A program made the position numbers and the translations under genes. Shown here one piece after another: positions 28,901-40,900 of a stretch of DNA of 64,000 nucleotides. The stretch lies in NCBI RefSeq assembly GCF_023053635.1, contig NC_086188.1:3241001-3305000 (forward strand), given 5' to 3'. How positions within the stretch are numbered: position 1 is the stretch's first letter; each line of letters starts with the position of its first letter. The DNA is from Elgaria multicarinata webbii. Its lineage: Eukaryota; Chordata; Lepidosauria; Squamata; Anguidae. Under the pieces are notes generated by a model, which searched no databases, had not been told where the DNA came from, and was given only the letters and a program-made list of their open reading frames with translations.

Positions 28901-31900
28901 TCCCCAGGCGCGATCCGCAGCTGCGCGCCCTCTGTTCATCTTAAATGGGGCTTGCAGGACCCCTTTCACAGCCTGGTTTTAAGCACCTTTTAATTCTCCG
29001 GTCTGCCTGCAGTGAGCTTAAGGCATTTTTATTCATTAATAATGAACAGGCCTTCATTGTGCACTCTTAAGGTCTGTTCTTGGATTGCTTTTTTCTGAAG
29101 GGTTATTAATGGCCCGGCTGCGTGGGCTGCTTTGAGGATGGTCTGCGGTCCGTTGATATGATCCACGCCCTCCCCTGCCTTGAGTCGTTTATGGATTTGC
29201 TGCAATGCTAGCACAGCTGGTGCATGAGATCAATTGCTTCTGCTGCCTTCCGAGATGGTTCTCCAAAAAAATTAGATTCGCAAGCAATTTGGGGGTGGGG
29301 GTGAATTTAACGTTGAATTATCGGTGAACTTGCTCTATACCTGTTCTTATTGTTACTGCTGCAGTCTTTGAATCAATAGCTTGATTGTATTAATCAATTT
29401 GAAAATACTTTCACCCTCAAAAGAGGTGCCGTGTGTTAATAGGAAAGCAGGTCAAACCCCTGCCCCACACGTTTAGTTTTAATGCAGGTATTTACTTATT
29501 TGTCGGATTAAAACGTGCTTTTGGAGTCGTTTACAATAATAAAACCAAACAACAACGCTGAAACACCCAAACAGGAAATACAGCAATAAAAGTATACGGC
29601 CGGTGGCATTAGAAACGTTAACAAAATATTTAAAACGTTAAGGAGCCAGCAGTAAAATGAATCACGGTAACCGATTAAAGATGATAATGCTTGAAGAGAA
29701 AGGTCTTGGCTTGGCGTGTAATTGTACAGAAGGAAAACTTTAAATAGCTGCATGTGTCTGACTGTCGTAGGGCGGCACGGCTCTTCCGTGTGTGTTGGAG
29801 AAGCGAAAAAGGCTTCTTTTAAGAGGATACCAGCTAGCGATGAGACATGCTTGCGTCAGTGGAAGCAAAAAACATGCATTACTTTCTTTTTACCTACATG
29901 CACATTTGAATCAATATAGTGACTAAAACTATATCGATTCAAATGTGCATGTAGAGGAATTCTTTAGAACTAGTAAGCCTTACGCGTCCGTATCTACGCT
30001 ACGAATTTAGATTATATCGACCTTCCCCGACCTGGTGCCCTCCAGCTGTGCCAGACTACAGGGCCCATAACCTTCAGCCATGGCTGAATGGAGATGATGG
30101 TTTTTGTAGTCCGACACAGGTGGAACGTGTCAGGTTGGACAAAAGTGGCTTCTACTGTGTTACGCGTTCTGGTTTGCTCCTGGCAGTCTCGTAAGAGATC
30201 CCCCGTCCGAGCCGTAAACCGGTTTAAAGCTGTGGGATCGCGGTGCCCAGCGGCTACGGTTCGCCCTCTCCGCTGCGGCTTGCAAATGCGCTGTTGCGCA
30301 GTTTTTTGGTTTGGAGTGAGCTGTGTTCCCCAAAACCTGGGTCTTTGGGATGGAGATGAAAAGGCCCTGGTGGTAATTCTCCGGAGTGTCGAATAAATCT
30401 GCCTGCCTTTAATTAACATGACAAAGACGAGCAAGAGATTAGAAAGGGTGCTGTTTATTTGAAGCTGTACAGCCACGCTGGGAAACGGAGGGGCCTCGTA
30501 GGTTCTCAGCTGGGATGATGGCTGAGGAAGGGAGCTTCTGGGGCCATTGGCCTTCTCTTTGAAGATGAAAGCCGTGGCCTTCTGCGAAACGTGCTCTTGT
30601 GCCTTTTGGGAGACGACGTTACACAAAAAACGAATGTTCCCTCCTCCGCCTGAGCTAGGTGCCTTTGATAACGTTTCAGGAAAAGATCTGCGTTCCCGGT
30701 TGGAGGCCGCTTCTCCTCATCCTCACCCAGCTGCGCGGACTCATCCTCCCATGTCGATAGCATTAGCCTGTTCCCATGGAAACAGCCGCCCCCTTCACAA
30801 GCCCAGCGCCACGGTTCCAACGCTATCAATGGCATCGGTGCGTCGGCAAGCACAGCAGTGGCAGAGGGAGGGAATTTGGAACCCTGCGTCAGCGCAGCAT
30901 CACCGCTCTGCCTGCGTGCGCGGGTGTGAAGTTGCATGGTTTGAAAGTGCTTTCCAAATGCTCCAATTATAGCGTGTTGCAGCTCCTGGCTTGTTAGGAG
31001 CGTTGCTCAAATTGCAATTTCCAAGAGTGCAAAAGGGATATTTTTGTGACTGGACGTGAGCAGTCCTGAAACCAAGCAGGGGAAAAATACTGTTTTCCTT
31101 TGCAGGAGTCCTTCCTGGGGTGACACGGGGTCACGATCAGATTGGATCATCTCCCTGAACCAACTTAATTTTATTCAAGATTCTCCCCTCCCCGGAATTC
31201 TAGGAGGTGTCCAGCTTGTGTGAGCTGTTTGCTGGCACAGAAATGTGGAAGAAGAAAAATATCCCCACCGCCACTAGCCCTCCTCCGCACGGTGGGGCGC
31301 CCCTCCTGCGTAGGGCTCACGTGGCTGTGTTTGGATCAGTAACTCACTCATCCATGATTCGGTTGCGTTCCGGAAAAAAGATGGAGGCTGCCAAATGAAT
31401 GGGAATGAAAACTGACGCTTTGGAGGCTGTGTAAGAGCTCTAGGCGGGAATGTGGTTTTCGGTCTGGCTTAGGAGCTCAGATCTTTCGACAGGAGAAACA
31501 AGGCAGCTTTTGTGAATCTTAACAGCTGCGAGTTGCGTGGCAATAAACTGGCCAAGCATTTCAGAGTGTGGTGGCTTTTGACGAAGAGAAGCTTTGTGTA
31601 GCTCAGAAGTGGGCAGCATGTAGCAGAATCAGGCTCTTGTCGGCCTGCCAAATAACTGTCCACGATGCATCCTCCTTGGGCGCTGATAGCCCTTTAGGGG
31701 GGCGTTGATTGCTGGTATCTACTAGCTATTGATCATACCCTACCTACTTGTGTAGAGTAAAGAGAAAATCACCGTGGCAGGTGGAATAGAGGCAGCAAAG
31801 GACACAGAAATCTCGGCTGGCATGAAGGAGCCTTGTGCGTCCCTAAGGCCGGGTTGGGCAACTGGTGGCCCTCCAGATGGTTTGGACTACAACTCCCATC

Positions 31901-34900
31901 AGCTCTAGCCAGCACAGCGAGGGATGATGGGAGTTGCAGTTGGCCCAAAAATATCTCGGGGGTCACTAAATTGCCCACCCCAGCTGCAAGAGCACGTTGT
32001 TCGCTGAAGGGGGAAACTGAGGCAGCTTTAAAGATGTACACTATTTATTTATTTATTTATTTATTTATTGCATTTATATCCTGCCTTTTTTCCTCCAAGG
32101 AACCCAAGGCGGCATACATAACCCTCCTCCTTGCCATTTTTATCCTCCCAACAACAACCCTGTGAGGTAGGTTGGGCTGAGAGTCTGTGGCTGGCCCAAA
32201 GTCACCCAGTGGGTTTCCGTGGCTGAGTGGGGACTAGAACCCGGATCTCCTGACTCCCAGTCTGACATCTTAGCCACTACGCCACACTGGCACTAGTTTC
32301 TGAGTGCTTGCTTGCCCCGTGCTGCCCCCGGCACTACCCTTGCTCAACCAGAATACAATTTTCTGTTGCTCTCTCTTCTCATTAGGAATTTAGAGTGTGT
32401 AAAAGACCTTCCCCTTGGAATGTCCTTCTGCTCAGGGAAGCAGGGAGTGAAAATTACATCACGATGGGGACGCAGCGATGGGAAACTCCGCACCTGGGTC
32501 CACAGGTGCTTAAACCATTGATGGTTAGGGTGCTGGGTTGCAGGGTGGGTGTGGGTCTCCTCCCCCCCACCTCTAAAACACGCTGATCTCTGCTTCTGAA
32601 GATTTAAGGCTGGCGCCTGGGAATACAAATGCCTTCCCCCCCCCCGACTATCGATGCAATTTAATTTCCAGTAAAATCTGCTGAAAATCAGAATGCAAAC
32701 GTCGTTAATGGTCTCCTTTAAAAGAAGGTGGTGGCAGTGGGAAAACATTTCTATTTGTTCTGCGGGTATCAAACCTTTCAGCTGTGTTATCATCTGTATA
32801 ACCCAGAACAAACAGTGACTGAACACTCCGGAATAATGCTGGCAGTGTACTTTAAAAAAATAAATTAAAAAAAATAAATTGGATGTTGCTAGTTCTTTTA
32901 TCTGCAGGGAAGTTTTTCAGCTTGTCTATACAGGATATTGGAATTACAGGCTGTTGACAGCACACGAATGCATTGGAGAAGAGACTGTGTGTGTGGGTGT
33001 ATGCGTGCGTGTTATAAATAGGATAAGAAAGGTGCAAGCCAAAAACCTGATCCTAGTTTAAACCTGTGCAAATGCCAAGTAAAAGAACAGGTGTTGCCGA
33101 ACAGACTGGGCTAAGGTGAGGCCAGATCTTGAAGTGGGCTATTATCGCTCACTAAAAAATTACGCCGTGCTGGGCAGGTGAGCCTTGGGATGCGATATGG
33201 GGGGCGGGGCAGTTTAAATGTTGGGAAAACCTCTTAGCTGCTGTTGGCTTCTTAAGGATGAAGCTCATCATCATCATCATCATCATACTTCTTACCCGCC
33301 TCTCCACTTTGATCAAGGCAGGGAACAACAATAAATGATAAAATACATAAAACTGGATTAAAACATAATATACATTGTTAAAAACATCCTAAAAACATCT
33401 TAAAATTCCACTGGATAGGCTTGCTGGAAGAGATCAGTCTTTATAGCGTTCTTGAATGCTAGTAGACTGTTAAGTTGACGAGTCTCCTCCAGCAGGCCAT
33501 TCCACAGTCTGGGAGCAGCAGAAGAGAAGGTCCTCTGGGTAACAGTTGTTAATCTAGTTTTTGCTAGCTGAAGTAGATTTTTCCCGAGAACCTGAGTGTG
33601 CGGGGCGGATTGTACGGGAGAAGGCGATCCCGCAGGTAGCCTGGACCCAAACCATGTAGGGCTCTAAAGGTGATAACCAACACTTTGTACTTTGTTCGGA
33701 AACTAATTGGCAACCAGTGAAGAGATTTTAAGACTGGTGTAATGTGGTCACCCCTAGGTGTACCATTGACCAGCCTGGCTGCCATATTTTGAACTAGTTG
33801 AAGTTTCCAGACTAGGCACAAAGGTAGCCCTACGTAGAGCGCATTGCAGAAGTCGAGCTTGAAGTTACCAGCGGGTGCACTACCGTCTAGGTCTTCTAAC
33901 TCCAGGAAGGAGCGCAGCTGGCGTATCGGCCGAAGCTGATAGTAGGCACTCCTGGCTGTCGCATCTATCTGGGCTGTCATTTGGAGCAACAGATCCAGAA
34001 GCATCCCCAAGCTGCGAACACAGTCTTTCAGGGGGAGTGTAACCCCCGTCCAGAACCGGTTGACACACCTCCAAACCCAGGTTGTGGCCTTTGACAGCGA
34101 GCACCTCCGTCTTGTCTGGATTCAGCTTCAGTTTGTTTTTCCGCATCCAGACCATTACTGACTGGAAGCATTCATTCATGAGGCTACCTTATACCCAGTC
34201 AGGCATTTGGCACTTTTAGCCCGGTATCTGAGAAAATCCTGTAGCGTTTCTCCGGGAACATGCGCAAGAGATGATAAAAACAGATTGCAGTCTCCAAAAG
34301 CAGGGAGTATGGAGGCCGCCTCGGGCTTATTAAATTGCAGGCTCAAGGCCAAGTGGTGCAGATGGGACCCATGTGTGCAGCGAGAGTGTCTTTCAGGACA
34401 ACCTCAAAGACTCTGCCGGGAGAGGGAGAAAGTAAATACTAGCCTATAAAAGACTAGGACAAACTAAGTAAATTTGAACTGGAAACTGATTTCAATCACA
34501 GGCACGACCTCGTAGATTTGCGGGTGACCAGGAAAAGCGGTTATATTCTTTTTCGTCTCATCACCAGGGCACGTGGTGCTTTAGAGAGCCATATAAGTCA
34601 ATGGTGCAAGGTGGGGGAGCATCCATGATGCACACAGAAAGATGCTATAGACAAATTTATGGTTGAAACGCCCGACGCGTTCAGCTGAAAGAGGCCGAAA
34701 CGTTTCGGGATTTTCCACAATGAATTTGTCTATAGTACCCTGAGGCTTTGATCTCTTTTTGTGTCTGTATAAGTCAATGCAAGTCCCTGCTCCAAAGTAT
34801 AAAAATGTAATAAATAAATAAAATAACGGGGCTGGAAGGATGAAAGCACAGTGGGCTCTTCTGGGTTTACAGAATGGGTCTTTTTCAATCCTAACTGGCT

Positions 34901-37900
34901 TGAATATGGGATCTTCTACATGCAAAGGAGCTACCTTTCCTCCTGTGAGATGTGAGATTGTGTTTTTGTTCTTCCAGAGCAGAAGATGCACAGGACTGGC
35001 AAAGCCTGGATGGTGCTGGGTGGGGAAGGGCAGAGAACGCAGTCTCCGTTTTAAGCGTTGGATTCTTCCACTGGTAGAACCAGCTAGGGAATGTGGCAAA
35101 ACCTGTTTGCCAGGATTGGGGTTTCTGCTGCTGACCTGGTCGGGGCCTGGGAGGTTGTTCTTTGGGACAGGCCACCAGACACACCTACCCTCGAGGCTGT
35201 GCATAAAGCTTGTGGAGGGGAGCAGCAGCGCAACCCCGTTTTTAGCAGGAGAGATCCAAGCCAAGCTGCGATGGACCGCCGGAAGCGAAGCTGAGCTTGC
35301 CCCGTGAGGGACTGGGTTGCCGTTACACGTGGGCGTGCAGGGCCAGATCCATCCGGCTGGGCTCAGGGTGAAGTTTCCGTCGCAATGTAGCTTCGTGGCA
35401 GAACCCATGCTTCACTCCCAGGAGGTCCCAGGTTCGAATCCCGGCAGCTTCTTCAGGTTGCACTAGGAAGGAACCCTGCCTGAAACCCACTGCTGCCAGT
35501 CCGTGTTGGCAATACTGGGCCAGATTGGCCAAGGGTCTGTCCCCGTAGAAGGCAGGCTCCTAGTTCTGTTTCCTGGTCCTGCAGCAGCCACAGTGTGTGA
35601 AAAGGGATTAACCCCTGCAAGAATGAAATCCCGGAGAGGAAGGCCTGTAGCTCCATGATAGCGCCACACCTTCGCCTGCAGGATGCCCCAGGTTTGAACG
35701 CCGGCAGCATCTTCAGGTCAGATGAGGAAGGAATCCTTCCTGAAACCCCAGAGAGCCATTGCTGCCTGTCCGTGTTGGCAATACTGGGTTAGATGAACCA
35801 ATGCAAGTCTATCTTTCTCCGTAAGAGGGTTGAAGTCCCCACACGTGTCCCCCACACCCCCACAAGGATGAGTTGCATGCTTGCTAGATGGGCATCTGCT
35901 GCTTCTCTTTGCTGGATCATCTCTGCATCCAGAGTCCATGATGGAATGTTGCTCCGTACAAAAGAGAAATAAATAAAAGGGCCTCAGTGCATAGAAAGCC
36001 AGCATCTCAGGGTGAATCTAGGCCAGGGTCCTTCTCCTTGCCCAGCTGGGTCTGTAATGCTCTTAACAGAAGAGCGTCGAAAGCCCCCAACCTGCAGTTT
36101 GAGGTCCAGAAAGAAGCCCCCCTCCTCATCTGTTTTGGAGAACTGGGCCTAAGGGTCTCCATCCAAACAGGCTTGGTTCGGAGGCTCACGTGTGTCTTAA
36201 GAAAGAGTCCCCTAAATCCCCTGCCCCTACCTTGGAGGTGGGGCCGAGTGTCGTGGTGACTCGTTTTGTGCCCTGCGAGAGGCACTCTGCACATGCTCAG
36301 AGGCCCCTCCTGCTTTATTATTACTTCAACTCTTCTAAGGCCGAGCCCTAGCATTGCAAAAGGGTCTGAACGCTGGCTGAGGTTGAACCTACTCCCACCC
36401 CAAGCAAGACCAGATCGCTGGGAACGTGGCTTTTCTGGCTATTGGCGAAGACAGGACCTACACAAAGGAAACGGTGCCTCTTGTTTTATTATAATAATAG
36501 GGACATGTTGATGGGTGGAAGGCAGCTGGCAGGTGAGGCAGCAGCAATGGGCTGAGAGCGATCGCTTGCTTGGGAGGATTAGTCATGGGCTTTGTGCCTC
36601 AGCTGCTGGCTTAGCAGCTGCGGGGCTCGCTTCTCCACGAGGAGCCGAGGCAGCGGCGAGTGCCTGGGGAGGAGAAAAGGCAGCGGCAAATGGCCGTAGC
36701 ACAACCCGGGATTGTTAGCGTTGGCGCTTGGGAATTTTAGCAACAAATGGATGCTTGCAATGCAAGAACCATAAGGATGTCAGCATTCTCTCTGTGTTTT
36801 TTTCTCAAGGGAGCCTGTGTTCATCTTTGTGGCTGCTATGTCAGGCAAGATAAGCTTTCCAAGAGCTCAGCTGTTAGATCAGCACTGCTTTGCAAGAGGT
36901 CACGTTCTCTACACTTCTTCATTAACTTGTTGACGGTTCCATTTAAAAGTATTTCCCCCCTCTTATGCTCTCTCCTGCGCCCCCCTCTTTTTTGGGGCAA
37001 ACGTTCAGCCACAAGTCAGTGAACGTTAGACTCTGCAAACAAAATGGAACCGAAAGAGAGAGAGAGAGAGAGAGAGAGAGAACAATTTCATTTCTGCTAT
37101 TCGGCTTCCACAGATAACAATGGAAATTGTTTCTGGACATTTAAAGAAATATTGTAAGGCTATAAATACAGCTGACTCTTTGAATTTTCACTTTTTGGCC
37201 GGCTGGGCTTTGCATCTGTGAATACCTGCCTTCTGTATACATGCACGGTTCCTGTATGTGAGAAGTGGAGTGTTTTATTTATTTATTTATTACACTTATA
37301 TACTGCCCCCATAGCCAGAGCTCTCTGGGCGATTTACAGAAATTCTAAAATTGAGATAAAAACAAGTATACAAAATTAAAAAATTTAAAACACAGAACAT
37401 ACACACATAAAACATTAAAAACCGTTAAAAAAATAAACGTGGGTGATTAAGATGTGCTGCCATATGCCTGGGCAAAGAGGAAAGTCTTAACCTGGCGCTG
37501 GAAAGATAGCGTTGGTACCAGGTGAGCCTCGATCATTCCATAGTCTGGGGGCCACCACCGAAAACGCCCTGTCCCTCATTGCCACACTCTGAGCCTCTCT
37601 CAGAGTAGGCACCCGGAGGAGGACCTTAGATGTTGAACATAGTGACCGGGTATATTCACGTTGGGAGAGGCGTTCCATCAGATGTTGTGGTCCCAAGCTG
37701 TGTAAGGCTTTATAGGTCAAAACCAGCACCTTGAATTGGGCTCGGAAACATACAGGCAGCTAGTGCAAGCGGACCAGAGCAGGTGTTATATGGTCAAAAC
37801 TTCTGGTTCCCGAAATCAATCTGGCCGCTGCATTTTGCACGAGCTGCAGCTTCCGAACCGTCTTCAAAGGCAGCCCTATGTAGAGCGCATTGCAGTAATC

Positions 37901-40900
37901 TAACTTGGAGGTTACCAGAGCATGGACAACTGAAGCCAGGTTATCCCTGTCCAGATAAGGGCGTAGCTGGGCCACCAACCATTTTTAAGAGAAAAAAACC
38001 CTCTGCTCACAACTGCTGTGAGTCGGAGTTGTCATACCACCACAATTCAACTGCACCGCCCCTCCGTAGCTCCAAAGACTGACCTACCCACTTTTAAAAC
38101 TTCCGTTCTCTAATAATAGGAGAACATTATCATCAGGGGGAAGATTTTCTGCTAGGGAAGCTTTTCAGCACTCTGCCTGTGGTGTATCGACAGGTCATGA
38201 AAAACATCACACTGCAGGTGCAAGAGTCTTCTGTAGGAAATCTCTCAGTGTGGGCAGATGACCTTCCAGGTCTATGGAAGATGCTAATGGTGATCCAGGG
38301 CGGGAAATAAGTCAGGCTGTTGGGCCCATGGATCCAACCCTCCAGATTGTGCTGGACTACAACGCCCATGATTCCCATGCCATCGGAAATCCAAACTCAC
38401 TTAGAGGGTAGCAGGTAGGCTGAGTCTTTTCTAAGGATTTGCTTCCTGAATTAGACGCGTTTATCCTACGCTGCCGGGTGCCCCTTTTTGCGTCTTGCCG
38501 GTACATTTCCTTTTAAGGGCCTTAATCTTTTTAATCAATTCAACATGCCAGCGAGAAGCTTTTGGCCCTTTATTCTCAAGGAGCTGGACTTAAGATGTGT
38601 TTTCCTTTCCGGGCTTCCCAGATAATCTCTCTTGTTTATACGAACCATTTCATAGGTGAAGCAGATCATGGAAGAAGCCGTCACGAGGAAATTTGTGCAC
38701 GAGGACAGCAGCCACATCATTTCTTTCTGCGGTAAGTCTGATGGCTGGATGCATCCGCTCCGGTGTTTACATTCACTCGATCTGCACCGACTGGGCAAAG
38801 GCGGTTCTGTCCTCCGCAGCTTATTTCTTTATATTAAACATTTCTTAGCCACCACTCAGGGCAAAAGCCCTCCAAAGATGGTTTACAACCATAGAATCAT
38901 AGAATACTAGAGTTGGAAGGGGACCGTAAGGCCATCGAGTCCAACCCCCTGCTCAATGCAGGAATCCACCCTAAAGCATCCCTGACAGATGGTTGTCCAG
39001 CTGCCTCTTGAAGGCCTCTAGTGTGGGAGAGCCCACAACCTCCCTAGGTAACTGGTTCCATTGTCGTATTGCTCGAACAGTCAGGAAGTTTTTCCGGATG
39101 TCCAGCTGGAATCTGGCTTCCTGTAACTTGAGCCCGTTATTCCATGTCCTGCACCCTGGGAGGATCGAGAAGAGATCCTAACCCTGTTCTGTGGGACAAC
39201 CTTTTCAGTATTTGAAGAGTGCTATCGTGTCTCCCATTCCATCTTTTTGGGAATAGGGCCTATGAGAGCTAGATCAAATGTCGGACCAGGAATATTGAGG
39301 CGATTAGGAGTTTGTGTTCACATATTATTTGTCCTTTGTGCTGTACCAATGTGTTAGCATCTACCGAATACAAGGCATGGAGGAGGAGGAGAAAGAGAAA
39401 GTGAGGCAGGTAACCCTTTGCCCACCACCTCCCTAGGTCATGGGTTCCATTGTCATACTGCTCTAACAGTCTGGAAGTTTTTCCTGATGTCCAGCTGGAA
39501 TCTGACTTCCTTTAACTTGAGCCCATGATTCTGTGTCCTGCACTCTGGGAGGATTGAGAAGAGAACCTGGCCCTCCTCTGTGTGACAACCTTTCAAGTAT
39601 TTGAAGAGTGCTATCATGTCTCCCCTCAATCTTCTCTTCTCCAGGCTAAACATGCTCAGTTCTTTCAGTTTCTCTTCATAGGGCTTCATTCCCAGACCCC
39701 TGATCAACCTGGTTGCCCTCCTCTGAACCCCCTCCAGCTTGTCTGCGTCCTTCTTGAAGTGTGGTGCCCAGAACTGGACGCAATACTCATACATTAAAAG
39801 CAATAGAAATGTAGACAGTAAACATTAAAAGCAATAAAAGCATAGACAGTAAAATATCAGATAAAAGCTCACAGTTCAAACTAACAATAAAAACAAGGGT
39901 GGTAGCAGCAAAACAGTACTCGTTTATGAGAAGGCCATAGTAAAATAAAATGTTTTAAAGGCCTTCTTAAAATCCTGCAAGGATGGTGCATGGCAGACTG
40001 CTGGTGGGAGTTTGTTCCACAGGTGTGGGGCCACTACAGAGAAGGCCCTCTTCCATGTGGGCCCCCACCTAATTGCCCTCCCTGGTAGGCAGGTGAGAAG
40101 GGCCTCTTTTTTGGATCTTAAAGTGTGGGCATGCTGATATGGATGAAGGTGGTCTTAAAGGCAGTGAAGCTTCAGGAATCAGTTACCTAGGGAGGTTGTA
40201 GATTCTCCCACACTAAAGTTATTCGAGAGGCAGCTGGACAACCATCTGTCAAGGATGCTTTAGGGTGGGTTCCTGCATTCAGCAGCGGGTTGGACTCAAT
40301 GGCCTTGTAGGCCCCTTCCAACTCTGCTATTCTATGATTCACCCCTTCTGATTGTGGCCAGTCAGGGAGTAGGTGGGAGTAGGAATCCCAGAGATTCTAG
40401 CTCAGCTCATTGGTAGAACTCCAGCTTTGCCTGGCATTGCCAGTTCACACAAGGTTGAAGGAGCAGGTGAGGGAAGGCTGACCGGACTGATGCCAGTCGG
40501 CTTAGCTTGGCCCAAAAGGGACAAATCCTGTCCTATATGGATGTGCAAGCACATTTTCCTGTTTTTCTAAAATGTCTGCCTGGCCTTCTCCCCCGTAAAC
40601 TCGAGACAACTTGCAACAAGAAATTGGTTAAAAATGAAACACCATCAGGAGCAGCAGATAAAACAATAAAACCAGTAAAAACATTAAGGAGCAGCAAAAG
40701 GTAATGAAAAGGGTCTCGATGTAGTTGTTAAGAGCTGTTAAAGGCAGGAAGGAGCAGGAGTGCCTTTGCCTGGCGCCTAAAAGATAGCTTGGGAGGCAGG
40801 CATGCTTGGGGGCCACCACTGAAATGGTCCTTTCTCCAGTAGCCACGGAATACCTGAAAGGCCGCCCACCTCCAGAAGAGCTTCTGAAGCAGCTCTCACG

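Noticed and set aside
30012-30972. Several 100-200 codon frames in SGSM1 intron 1
   Set aside because: Overlapping frames on both strands, no domain, no splice context and a MITE inside.
32041-32292. A tRNA gene on the minus strand
   Set aside because: A and B boxes are present, but the body and A-rich tail continue as a SINE and no full cloverleaf is seen.
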